A stretch of DNA of 35,431 nucleotides. Source: JBDTSW01 sp039930945. Lineage in GTDB: Bacteria > Actinomycetota > Thermoleophilia > Solirubrobacterales > 70-9. Both the position numbers and the translations under genes were made by a program. Location of the stretch: contig JBDTSW010000010.1 of the NCBI GenBank assembly GCA_039930945.1, positions 1 through 35,431 of the forward strand, in the 5' to 3' direction. The notes under the pieces were generated by a model. That model had not been told where the DNA came from. It worked only from the letters and a program-made list of their open reading frames with translations, and made no database searches. Below, in pieces: positions 15,444 to 23,130 of the stretch; position 1 is the first letter of the stretch; each line of letters opens with the position of its first letter.

Positions 15444-17132
15444 TCACGGATCGACGAAGATTGTGCACTCGTAGGTGCCCGGCTCCTTGTCGCTGAGCGT
15501 CAGGGAGCCGTCACCGTTGGCGTTCGTCGCGGTCGGATCCGGCGGGTTCCCGACGGGTGGCTCGCAGTCGATCGTCGATGCCGTCCCGCCGTCCACCTGC
15601 GAGTCGACCGAGACGGTGATGTCGGTCAGCGGGGTGTTGTGGAAGCTGACCGACTCGCCGCCGTAGGGGTCGTCCGCGCAGCTCGCCTCGTTGTCCACCG
15701 TGACCGTCTTGTCGGCCTCGCCCGTGTATCCCTCGGGCGTGTCCTCGTCGACCGTATAGTCGCCGACGAAACTGCTCAGCACGAGTCCGCCGAGGCAGGC
15801 CTCACCGTCCCCGTTCGTCGTGACCGTGGTCCCGCCCGCGGGCAGGGAGCCGCCGGTGATCGTGAAGTCGACCCCGGCATGCGGATGGTCGCCGGAGCCG
15901 GCCGCGGCGTGCTTCCGCGTCTTCGTGATCAGGATCGCGCCCTCGAGCTTCCGGTTGGTGTACGTGCAGTCCAAAACGTCGGCCGCGTTGTCGATGTCGA
16001 AGGTGACCGTCGCGCTGTTGACGCTGGGGGTCACTCCCGTGCTCGCGGAGCAGTCGAGGCTCTGGAGGTCCCAACCCGACGGGATGACGTCCTCAGTGAC
16101 CGTGTAGCCGGTACCGAAGAGCACGTTCTCGAACGTCTTCACCCCGTCATCCATCAAAGTGAACGTGTTCGCGCCTGAGGGGTCGGTCGAGAACGACTTC
16201 GTGTATCCGAACTCCGTGGTGTTGGGGTTCTCCTCCGGATTGGTCTGCTTGCGGATAATCACCTTGCCGCAGTTCGTGATGCTCACGGGCACGGGCGCGA
16301 TGAAGTCCTTCATCTGCGAGTTGAAGGCGTCAGAGGCGCGGCTCTTCAGGAACGCGCTCCCGAACGACTCACATGAGCCCTCGTCCAAGATGAAGTCGAG
16401 GTCGAGCTGCGCCTCGCCAAACGTGCGCGGGCTGATCGGATTCGTGCTGCTGAGCCCGTCCGAATCGCTTGCCGGGATCGCCGAACTGTTGATCGTCCCG
16501 GTCGCCGCACCAACGGAGGTGAGGTCATTCGCCGGCCCCCAGGCGGAGCCGGTCCACTCGCGCACCTTGATCGTCGCCATCGCGCCGCCCTGCTCGAGGC
16601 GGTACTCGATCAGCAAGTCACCCACGGTGCGGACCGGGTTGACGCCATTCCCGCAGTCCGTCTGGGACTTATTGAGCTCGAAGTCCATGAGCGTAGTGCC
16701 GTTCGGCTCCTGCACGCGCTGCCAGAAGAGGTTCAGGAAGCCGGCACCGCCGACTTCCGGCTCGACGTAGGCGCCGAAGGTGAGCAGGTCGCTCTTGTTG
16801 GTGGGGATGCTACCGGTCGGCGTGCCCGGGCAGGTGTCGTCCTCCTTCGCGCCGCCGGAGTAGGAGTCGTCGTTTCTGCCCGTTGGCGCGTCGCTCCTCC
16901 GAGCTTCCGTCCCAGGGGTCGTGCCCTGCGGGACACTCGCCCAGTCGATCGACGGCGCCGGGTCGTCTAGCTTGAGATTGGCGTCGGTGTCGATCTCGAA
17001 GTTGCTGCCAGACAGGCTGGCCTCGGGATGCGAGGCGCTTGCGACGATGGCGAGGGCGAGAGCAGCAAGCACCGCCCCGGTCGCGGTGAGCGGCAGCCGA
17101 CGCGCCACCAAGCTGAGCCATAGCGTTCGCAT
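15444..17132 (-). CDS. Secreted SpaA/prealbumin-like-fold protein
   Basis: 562 residues. A signal peptide (charged start, hydrophobic run at about 15-31, cleavage near ASA-SHP) leads to a unique domain of about 230 residues rich in Ser/Thr/Asn/Asp. Two prealbumin-like (SpaA-type) beta-sandwich domains follow: one from GKVIIRKQTNP to CTYTNRK (about 290-395) and one from GAILITKTRKH to SVSFHNTP (about 397-505). A short tail follows, ending in ECTIFVDP. Such domains build pilin or adhesin stalks and may form isopeptide bonds. There is no LPXTG motif or C-terminal membrane anchor, so the protein is probably released or held non-covalently. GGGGAG lies 6 bases before the ATG. Base composition is visibly less GC-rich than in flanking genes, suggesting transfer or relaxed selection. 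It is divergent from the ECF sigma factor gene. Confidence 0.82.
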   Translation of the reverse strand: MRTLWLSLVARRLPLTATGAVLAALALAIVASASHPEASLSGSNFEIDTDANLKLDDPAPSIDWASVPQGTTPGTEARRSDAPTGRNDDSYSGGAKEDDTCPGTPTGSIPTNKSDLLTFGAYVEPEVGGAGFLNLFWQRVQEPNGTTLMDFELNKSQTDCGNGVNPVRTVGDLLIEYRLEQGGAMATIKVREWTGSAWGPANDLTSVGAATGTINSSAIPASDSDGLSSTNPISPRTFGEAQLDLDFILDEGSCESFGSAFLKSRASDAFNSQMKDFIAPVPVSITNCGKVIIRKQTNPEENPNTTEFGYTKSFSTDPSGANTFTLMDDGVKTFENVLFGTGYTVTEDVIPSGWDLQSLDCSASTGVTPSVNSATVTFDIDNAADVLDCTYTNRKLEGAILITKTRKHAAAGSGDHPHAGVDFTITGGSLPAGGTTVTTNGDGEACLGGLVLSSFVGDYTVDEDTPEGYTGEADKTVTVDNEASCADDPYGGESVSFHNTPLTDITVSVDSQVDGGTASTIDCEPPVGNPPDPTATNANGDGSLTLSDKEPGTYECTIFVDP

Positions 17133-17376
17133 GAGTTCTCCCCTCGGGTGAGGTCGACGACTCCGCCGGAGTCGAGCCTCGTTCGAATGCTCCCGGACGC
17201 AATCGGCCCGGTTGCCTGTCTGTATTTATTCAAACGCCCACGCCGCACCGCCGTAGAACGCCTCGAGCGCGATTACCATAGATCGGCCGCTATATACGGG
17301 CCGCTCTACCTCATTCGGGTGATATTCCGGTCAAAGGAGGGAGCCCTCGAGGCCAGGACTGGGATGATTCGAGGCG
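17133..17376. promoter_or_regulatory. Divergent promoter region between the SpaA-like and ECF sigma genes
   Basis: This 244-base gap is clearly richer in A/T than the rest of the window, with a TTTATTCAAA patch near 17226 and CTATATAC near 17290. A CGACTCC/GGAGTCG inverted repeat with a 3-base spacer (17158-17174) lies in the predicted leader of the SpaA-like gene. AAAGGAGG near 17334 is a good ribosome-binding sequence without a start codon at the right distance. I cannot assign the sigma-specific boxes. Confidence 0.5.
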
Positions 17377-18225
17377 ATGTTCGGGAGGGCGCAGGGCGGG
17401 CAGGCCGGGCCGCTGGCTCGTCGTGCCCTGGAAAGGTCCGGCGATCGGCAGCTGGCGCGGCTGGCAACGCGAGGCCACACGGCCGCGTTCGAGACGATCT
17501 TTCGGCGCTACCACCAAGAGGTCTATCAGCACTGCCAGGCGATCCTGGGCGATCCCGACGACGCGCAAGACGCGCTGCAGGGCACGATGACGGCCGTCGT
17601 TCGCTCCCTCTCCTGGGAGCCCCGGGAGATCGCGCTGCGACCGTGGCTGCACCGGGTCGCCCACAACGAGGCGGTGTCGATCCTGCGTCAGCGAACGGCC
17701 CTCGCGGACCCCGACTCCCTGCCGGAGCTGGCCACGCCGGGGGCCGACTCACGGGCCGAGGAACGGGAGGGGCTGCGCCAGCTCGTCGTCGACCTCGACG
17801 CGTTGCCGCCTCGGCAGCGCGGCGCCATGGTCATGCGTGAGCTCAGCGGTCTCAGCTACGCCGGGATTGGGAACGCCCTCAATGTCTCGGAGACAGGCGC
17901 GCGCCAAGAGGTATACGAGGCGCGCCTCACCCTGCGCGAGCTGGACGAGGAGCGCCGGATGGAATGTGATGACGTCCGGCGCGCGCTCTCGGGACGCGCC
18001 GGGCGCACCCTCTGCGGGCGCCGCCTGCGGGCCCACCTGCGACTCTGCGAGGGCTGCCGCGACTTCCAGACGGCGATCGAGCGGCGGCGCTCCGACGTCG
18101 AGGCAGAGATCGCCGAGGAGATCGGCGCCAGCCGCGGAGGGCGTTCCGCGGAGCGCCAAACGCACCACGGCAGCTCGTCTTCGACCAGCTCCAGGGCGTC
18201 GGGCTCCGTGATCTCTAATCGTTAG
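17377..18225 (+). CDS. ECF sigma factor with C-terminal zf-HC2-like tail
   Basis: 282 residues. Sigma-2 covers about 35-95 (AAFETIFRRYHQEVYQHC, then DAQDALQGT) and sigma-4 about 145-195 (LPPRQRGAMVMRELSG, with GLSYAGIGNALNVSETGAR as the helix-turn-helix). After it comes a segment starting MECDDVRRALSG with HLRLCEGC, the H-x3-C-x2-C pattern of the zinc-binding anti-sigma (zf-HC2) fold, then a Ser-rich tail. Sigma factor and anti-sigma-like zinc finger are therefore one polypeptide, which may make the protein self-regulated, possibly redox-sensitive. GAGG lies 3 bases before the ATG. Neighbours on both sides encode secreted proteins, its likely targets. No separate anti-sigma gene is present. 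Confidence 0.85.
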   Translation: MFGRAQGGQAGPLARRALERSGDRQLARLATRGHTAAFETIFRRYHQEVYQHCQAILGDPDDAQDALQGTMTAVVRSLSWEPREIALRPWLHRVAHNEAVSILRQRTALADPDSLPELATPGADSRAEEREGLRQLVVDLDALPPRQRGAMVMRELSGLSYAGIGNALNVSETGARQEVYEARLTLRELDEERRMECDDVRRALSGRAGRTLCGRRLRAHLRLCEGCRDFQTAIERRRSDVEAEIAEEIGASRGGRSAERQTHHGSSSSTSSRASGSVISNR

Positions 18226-18241
18226 ACTCGTGTTGTCAACG

Positions 18242-18260
18242 AAAGGAAGGGACCTCCTTT
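18242..18260 (+). promoter_or_regulatory. Possible hairpin masking the ribosome-binding site of the secreted EEP enzyme
   Basis: AAAGGA (18242-18247) and TCCTTT (18255-18260) are perfectly complementary, separated by 7 bases. The first arm overlaps the purine-rich ribosome-binding stretch and the second contains the first two bases of the TTG start codon. Folding would hide both. The stem is only 6 bp and A/U-rich, so it may be marginal at physiological temperature. Confidence 0.35.
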
Positions 18261-19425
18261 GAGGCACCGCACCACCGGTCGGAAGTTGGGGGCAGGCAGG
18301 CTTGGCAGGACGCCGGCGATGGCGCTCTCGGCGATCGCGCTTCTTGCTCTGGCGGGTCCGGTCGCGGCCGAAGCCGCGAAGGGCGAAGACGGCGGCCCGA
18401 AGCTCACCGTGATGACCCGCAACGTCTTCCTCGGCGCCGACCTGGGGCCCGCTCTCGAGGCGACGACGCTCGACGGGGCGATAGACGGGGCGGGGGCGAT
18501 CCTCAACGAGGTCGACCAGACAAACTTCCCCGAGCGCGCGGTGCCGCTCGCCAGGGAGATCAAGGAGTCGAAGGCCGACCTAGTTGGGCTCCAGGAGGTC
18601 GCCCTGTGGCGCCAGCAAATTCCATCCGACCTGCCGCCGGAGTTTGGCGGCACGGAAGCGACCGACGTCAAGTACGACTTCCTCGCGCTTCTCCTGCAGG
18701 AGCTAAAGGCGATTGACGCCAAGTACCAGGTGATCGCGGTCCAGGAGGAGTTCGACCAGGAGCTGCCCGCCGACCTGGATGGATCGAATGCCACCGGCGG
18801 CCTCTTCGGCGCCGAGCTCGACGGGCGCCTGACGATGCGCGATGTGATCCTGGCCAAGAAGGGCAGCATCGTCAAGACCGGCGATACCGATTCGGGCCAC
18901 TTCAGCAGCATTTTCGTCCCCTTGGTAGGAGGGACCCTTCCGATCCCGGTCGAGCGCGGATGGGTGTCGGCCGAGGCCGCGGTCGGCTCGTCGGGAACCG
19001 AGTTCCGCTTTGTGAACACGCATCTGGAGGCGTTCGGCGACGACACGATCCGCGAGGACCAGGCGAAGGAGCTGTTCGCTCCCGGCGGCCCGCTCGACAC
19101 CCAGAAGCAGGTGATCCTGGTTGGCGACATCAACTCGGGGATCGCGGCCAGGCACAACATCCAGGGCACGGATCAGCTCGCGTTCCAGGCGCTGCTTGAC
19201 TTCGGCATGAACGACAACGGCGCAGTGCAGAGCTGCTGCTACTCGGATCTCTTCGACGAGACGCAGGTTTTCGACCACACGGTGGACCACGTGCTGACGA
19301 AGCCCTCGCTGAAGACGAGAAACGCGTTTGTGACCGGTGACGACCCGGCGGCGATCACGCCATCGGGCCTGTGGCCGTCAGACCACGGCGGGGTCGTGAG
19401 CACGCTGGAACTCAAGAAGAAGTAG
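18259..19425 (+). CDS. Secreted endonuclease/exonuclease/phosphatase-fold enzyme
   Basis: 388 residues from a TTG preceded by AGGAAGG at 8 bases; an ATG at 18319 would trim the charged N-region of the signal peptide. After the signal peptide (hydrophobic run about 21-38, ending VAAEAAKG) the EEP catalytic set is complete: MTRNVFLG (Asn), LVGLQEVAL (Glu), FVNTHLEA (His), ILVGDINSG (Asp/Asn) and SDHGG (final Asp-His). Members cleave phosphodiesters in nucleic acids, phosphoinositides or sphingomyelin; no motif here settles the substrate, so extracellular nuclease or phospholipase are both possible. The gene follows the ECF sigma factor by 33 bases on the same strand and may be controlled by it. 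It ends with Lys-Lys-Lys. Confidence 0.85.
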   Translation: MRHRTTGRKLGAGRLGRTPAMALSAIALLALAGPVAAEAAKGEDGGPKLTVMTRNVFLGADLGPALEATTLDGAIDGAGAILNEVDQTNFPERAVPLAREIKESKADLVGLQEVALWRQQIPSDLPPEFGGTEATDVKYDFLALLLQELKAIDAKYQVIAVQEEFDQELPADLDGSNATGGLFGAELDGRLTMRDVILAKKGSIVKTGDTDSGHFSSIFVPLVGGTLPIPVERGWVSAEAAVGSSGTEFRFVNTHLEAFGDDTIREDQAKELFAPGGPLDTQKQVILVGDINSGIAARHNIQGTDQLAFQALLDFGMNDNGAVQSCCYSDLFDETQVFDHTVDHVLTKPSLKTRNAFVTGDDPAAITPSGLWPSDHGGVVSTLELKKK

Positions 19426-19482
19426 ACCCAAAGCCCGCGGGGTCGAGCAACAGATTTGCGCGAACCCGAGCGCTAGACAGAC

Positions 19483-20642
19483 ATGCGGACGGCGCTCGAC
19501 GCCGACCTCTCCTGTTCCACGGAGACGGCGCTCACGATCGCAGCCGACGGCGTCAAGCTCGACCTGGGCGGGCGCAGGGTTAGCAGCTTCGGGGGCGTGG
19601 GCGTGCTGAACGACGGCCATGACGGCGTGGCGATCAGGAATGGGAGCATCCTCGCCCCGTCTGGGTCGCCGATCGTCCTCAGTCATGCCGACGACAACCG
19701 GCTCGAGGATCTGCAAGCGAGCGGCGGGGGAGGTCCGGCGGTTCTCCTCGACGACCCGACGACAGCCGCGTCGTCCGCAGCTCTCTCGGTGCGGAGCTGG
19801 GCGGCGTGGGTTTGAGAAACGGGTCCGATCGAAACGTCATCGAACGCAGTCGCCTCTCGGCTGGGATCGGCAGCGGGCTCGGTCTCTCCAACTCCGACGA
19901 CAACGTGGTCCGCCGCAATCTCTTCGGCCCCACCGATACTGCCGCATTGGAGGTAAACCGCGGATCGGACAACCACGGTGGGAGCAAGTCGTGGGTCGAG
20001 GGTATTATCGAGAAGACGGCCTGGGAGATCACCGCGGCCGATCTCGACGGCGTGAACGGCAATGACCCGGCCGTGTCGCTTGCCAATGGGCCAGCCAGGG
20101 TCGCGGTCCTCCTCAATGACCGCAGCGGCGGCTTCACCGAGGCTGCCACCAGTCCGGAGGACACCAATGGCGTGATGATCACCAGTGCCAACTTCGACGG
20201 CGACGACGACATCGACCTCGCGACTGGCGGGCGAGTGCTGTTGAACGACGGCACCGGGGATTTCACGATGGGCGAGCACGAACGCCGGAGTGGGCCTCTA
20301 CCTCAACGACGGCGACGGCAACTTCTCGCCCGCGCCTCGTTCCCCCTCGCCGGCGGCCGTTACTTCGGTGACGTCCACATCGGCGACGTTGACGGCGACG
20401 GCCGCGCCGACGTCCTCGCCGGAGAGGTGTCGGTGCCGCAAGCTGCGGTTGCGGTGTTCTTGAGCAAGAGTCGCGGGCGGTTCAAGGAGCCGAATACAAG
20501 CCCGGAGGCGATTGCGGGCGGGGCCGCTGTGCCTTCCCTGGCGGCGGGGAAGTTCGATCGCCGCAAGCACCCGGACATCGCCGCGACCAGCGGCTACAGC
20601 GGCGCGCTGTCGATCCTGCTCAGCCGCTCACCCGTGCGCTGA
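19483..20642 (+). pseudogene. Frameshifted beta-helix / FG-GAP (VCBS-like) secreted protein
   Basis: Coding similarity to itself and to family patterns moves between frames. The first frame (19483-19815) gives a parallel beta-helix opening, TIAADGVKLDLGGRRV and DGHDGVAIRNGSI. Near 19755 it jumps to another frame that continues DSRVVRSSLGAELGG, then RNGSDRNVIERS and FG-GAP repeats with calcium-binding cores NFDGDDDIDL and DVDGDGRADV. Between about 20275 and 20340 the repeat is only readable in yet another frame (AGVGLYLNDGDGNFSP), then returns. No signal peptide precedes the first residues, so the 5' end is probably missing too. I read this as a decayed gene for a secreted, calcium-binding, propeller-like protein; sequencing error could explain one shift, less easily three. 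Confidence 0.75.
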
Positions 20643-20716
20643 GGATTCGACGCCCCACGCTCCAGCAAGCCGTGTCCCGCACAGGGCAGCACGGGCCGTA
20701 CACCTCGCCCCGTTGT

Positions 20717-20848
20717 TGATGTCCGAGGACGCAAAGTTCGCCCTGGGCTTCTAGGGCTCTGGCAAGCGGTCTTCGAACCCTCGCTGCGCGCCGGGAGTCG
20801 GCGGAAGCCAACCGGTGGCTGACGCGCCCGCGGCGGCGCGCGGAGGGC
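20717..20848 (+). repeat. 132-bp direct repeat, right copy (detached 3' end of a DUF59 gene)
   Basis: Copy of 15035-15166 with 7 substitutions. In the original reading frame it still spells MSEDAKFALGF and a stop codon (the left copy ends in Tyr), but no DUF59 N-terminus precedes it. It therefore marks a duplicated or displaced gene end rather than a functional gene. Confidence 0.95.
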
Positions 20849-20875
20849 GCCGTCCGGTAGTCGCCGTCCGGTAGT
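20848..20875 (+). repeat. Two tandem copies of a 14-bp unit
   Basis: CGCCGTCCGGTAGT occurs twice head to tail, starting at the last base of the right 132-bp repeat. The second copy ends inside the presumed -10 element TAGTGT (20872-20877) of the next gene. Confidence 0.85.
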
Positions 20876-20877
20876 GT
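20872..20877 (+). promoter_or_regulatory. -10 element of a leaderless promoter for the secreted 160-residue protein
   Basis: TAGTGT followed by 7 bases and the GTG start at 20885, with no Shine-Dalgarno sequence between. Confidence 0.5.
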
Positions 20878-20884
20878 CTGCGCG

Positions 20885-21367
20885 GTGAAGCCGCTTCGCT
20901 TCCTGCCGGCAGCGCTTGTCCTGGTGCTCCTCGCGCTCGCGGTGCCGGCCCCGGCGCTCGCGGGGGTGAAGGTGGAGGTCGCCAAGCACAAGAGCGGCCC
21001 CTGGTCGCCGTTCGGGCTCAACGTCCACATCCCCACCGGGGATAGCAAGAACCTCTACATCAGGATCAAGAACACCTCACACCACGCCCACGCCAAGCAG
21101 GTGAATCTCACGGAGCGTCGGTCCGCCGATGGCCCCGACTATCAGGTCAGCTGGTTCAAGGGCAAGCGGGACATCAGCCACGACGTGCAGACGAGCGGCC
21201 ACGACTTCACGCTCAAGCACGATCGGAGCAAGCGATTCAGGCTGCGGGTGAAGGCCCTCGACGGCTCTGACCAGGAATGCGTCAGCGGCGAGTTCGCCGT
21301 GGACCCCGGCATGTTCGTTGTCGTGGGTTCGTTCCGCGCGAACGGCAACGCCCCCTGCCTCATCTGA
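20885..21367 (+). CDS. Secreted protein of unknown function, 160 residues
   Basis: Starts at GTG 20885 with a clear signal peptide: MKPLRF, a hydrophobic run to about residue 23 and cleavage at PALAG. The mature part is basic and beta-strand rich (KNLYIRIKNTSHHAHAKQVN, RFRLRVKALDG) with two cysteines, one in QECVSGEF and one four residues from the end, that could pair. The layout resembles a small immunoglobulin-like or cupredoxin-like sandwich, but I do not recognise the family. It is just outside the repeat-bounded segment, with a likely leaderless promoter, and is convergent with the FGGY kinase gene. Confidence 0.78.
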   Translation: MKPLRFLPAALVLVLLALAVPAPALAGVKVEVAKHKSGPWSPFGLNVHIPTGDSKNLYIRIKNTSHHAHAKQVNLTERRSADGPDYQVSWFKGKRDISHDVQTSGHDFTLKHDRSKRFRLRVKALDGSDQECVSGEFAVDPGMFVVVGSFRANGNAPCLI

Positions 21368-21510
21368 GGGGATCGGGGTCTGCCGCGATCTGCGGCCCTA
21401 TCTCTGCCGATCCCCCGCGGGGGCTGGGCTCGAGCGCAGTCTTGCGGGAGCGGGCCGCGGAGCGCATTGAGGCTTCGTCGTTGTGATGAAGTTCAAGCGC
21501 ACTCGCGGAT

Positions 21511-21527
21511 GCCCGGCATCGCCGGGC
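21511..21527. terminator. Hairpin between convergent genes
   Basis: GCCCGGC and GCCGGGC form a perfect 7-bp stem with a 3-base loop, 7 bases before the stop codon of the minus-strand kinase gene. A second self-complementary stretch, CCCCCGCGGGGG, lies at 21412-21423. Either could end transcription from the left; no U-tract follows. Confidence 0.5.
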
Positions 21528-21534
21528 CGGAACC

Positions 21535-23130
21535 TCAGGCGGAGTTGAGGCCGCGGTACACCCGCCTGTTGCGCTTGTAGAAGCGCAGGAAGTGCTCGAA
21601 CTGGCGGTCGTGGACAGGGGCGGCCGCAGGGTCGGGCGCGTAGGTGGTCGCGGTCTTGACCGCCGCGGGGATCTCCTTCACCGCGATCTCGCCGAGCACG
21701 GCGAAGCCGGCGAGAGCGGCGCCGGCGGCGTTGGCGAAGCGGGGCTCGGCCACCTGGTCGATCTCGCAGCCGAGCACGTCGGCGAGGATCTGGCCCCAGG
21801 TGGGCGAGAGGGCGCCGCCGCCGATGAACGCGAGTCGGTCAAAGCGGCAGCGGGCGAAGCGCTCGACATGTCCCTTCAGCCAGCGCGCGTTGTAGGCGAC
21901 GCCCTCCATCACCGCGCGTACGTAGTGCGCGCGGGTGGTCTCGAGCGACTGGTTGAGGAAAGCGCTGCGGGTGCGGGCGTCCTCCGAGGGCGCGCCGACG
22001 CCAGCCAGCCAGGGGGTGAAGATCAGCCCCCCGCTCCCCGCCGGCACCCCCGCCGCCTCGCGGTCGAAGTGCTCGAAGGCGTCCGGCGGCGGGGCGGGAC
22101 CGCCGCCGCCGGCGCCGTCATAGAGGACGCTGTCGCGCAGGAACTCGAGGCAGCGGCCTGCGGGCCCCTGCTCGGCGACGACCATGTGCTGGCCCGGCAG
22201 CCCACCGGGCATCGTCCCGATCAGGTGGCGCAGGTCGGTCTTCTTCGCCGCCACCAGGCACGAGAGCCACGACGTCGTCCCGATCGAGAGGTAGCCGTGG
22301 CCCTCCTCAACGATGCCCGCGCCGACCGCGGCCGCCTGCGCGTCCGAAAGCCCGGTGAGAACCCGTGTGCCGGCTCGCAGCCCCAGCCGCCTGGCCGCCT
22401 CGCCGGTGAGCGTGCCCACCAACCCATCCACCGGCAGCAGCTCGGGCAGCTTCGCCCGGTCGATCCCCGACCAGCGCACCAGCACCGAGTCGTAGCGCAC
22501 CCGCTCGGGGTCGCGGTTGTCGGTGAGCCAGTACGGGTAGATCGTCCCGAAGGACGCCGCGGCCCGGCCGGTGAGGCGCAGGTTGAGGTAGTCCATCGGC
22601 TCGAGTAAGGCGCTGGCGGCGGCGTAGACCTCCGGCCGCTCGTGCTTCAGGTAGAGGACGTGGCTGAGGCCGTCCACCCCGGACAGCACCGGCGCTCCCC
22701 CCGTGAGCCGCAGCCAGCGCCCCAACCTGCGCAGGTCGTATCCGGCGATGCTGATGGGCCCGCCGGCCAGCTCGCGCACATAGGGGGCTCCGCGGGTGTC
22801 CATCCACGAGATCGCCGGGGAGAGCGCCCGGCCGGCCTCATCGACCGGCACCGTCACGGCCCACTGGGTGGTGCATCGCACCGCGACCACGCGCTCCGGC
22901 GCCAGGCCGGAGCTCTCCAGCGCCTGGCGCGCCGCCGCGGTCACGGCGTCCCACCATTGCTCGGGGTCCTGCTCGGCGCCGCCTCGGGGCAGGTGGGTTG
23001 TCTCAATCGGGCGCGAGCCGGTGCCGGCGATCCGCCCGTCGGCGGCGACGAGGGCCGCCTTCGCCGTTCCCGTCCCCATGTCGATCGCGAGGATGTGCGC
23101 GGGGCGGCCCCCCGCGGCCCCCTCGCTCAC
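21535..23130 (-). CDS. FGGY-family carbohydrate kinase (xylulokinase-like)
   Basis: 531 residues. N-terminal FGGY domain with the phosphate-binding loop ILAIDMGTGTAKAAL and AISWMDTRG. C-terminal domain with YLSIGTTSWLSC, LIFTPWLAGVGAPSED and the adenosine-binding FIGGGALSPTWGQILAD. FGGY kinases phosphorylate pentoses, glycerol, gluconate and similar polyols; the WMDTRG type is nearest xylulokinases but the substrate is not certain. The GTG at 23130 is chosen because it overlaps the TGA of the upstream PLP enzyme by 4 bases; longer frames run into that gene. Tight coupling to a sphingosine-phosphate-lyase-like enzyme is unusual and suggests that they act on related molecules. Confidence 0.88.
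   Translation of the reverse strand: MSEGAAGGRPAHILAIDMGTGTAKAALVAADGRIAGTGSRPIETTHLPRGGAEQDPEQWWDAVTAAARQALESSGLAPERVVAVRCTTQWAVTVPVDEAGRALSPAISWMDTRGAPYVRELAGGPISIAGYDLRRLGRWLRLTGGAPVLSGVDGLSHVLYLKHERPEVYAAASALLEPMDYLNLRLTGRAAASFGTIYPYWLTDNRDPERVRYDSVLVRWSGIDRAKLPELLPVDGLVGTLTGEAARRLGLRAGTRVLTGLSDAQAAAVGAGIVEEGHGYLSIGTTSWLSCLVAAKKTDLRHLIGTMPGGLPGQHMVVAEQGPAGRCLEFLRDSVLYDGAGGGGPAPPPDAFEHFDREAAGVPAGSGGLIFTPWLAGVGAPSEDARTRSAFLNQSLETTRAHYVRAVMEGVAYNARWLKGHVERFARCRFDRLAFIGGGALSPTWGQILADVLGCEIDQVAEPRFANAAGAALAGFAVLGEIAVKEIPAAVKTATTYAPDPAAAPVHDRQFEHFLRFYKRNRRVYRGLNSA

Noticed and set aside
15387..16178. A 263-codon plus-strand frame opposite the SpaA-like gene
   Set aside because: It reads through the terminator hairpin and consists of Arg/Val/Asp-rich antisense sequence.
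17148..17840. A 230-codon plus-strand frame over the sigma factor gene
   Set aside because: Its translation is Gly/Ala/Arg-rich without domain character; the frame at 17377-18225 carries the sigma-2 and sigma-4 signatures.
15035..20848. Composite transposon or insertion sequence
   Set aside because: The bounding repeats are direct, contain part of a chromosomal gene, show no terminal inverted repeats, and no transposase lies between them.
20594..21028. Minus-strand frames sharing a peptide with one at 15077-15334
   Set aside because: The shared peptide is only the antisense translation of the 132-bp direct repeat; the sense strand carries the DUF59 gene end.
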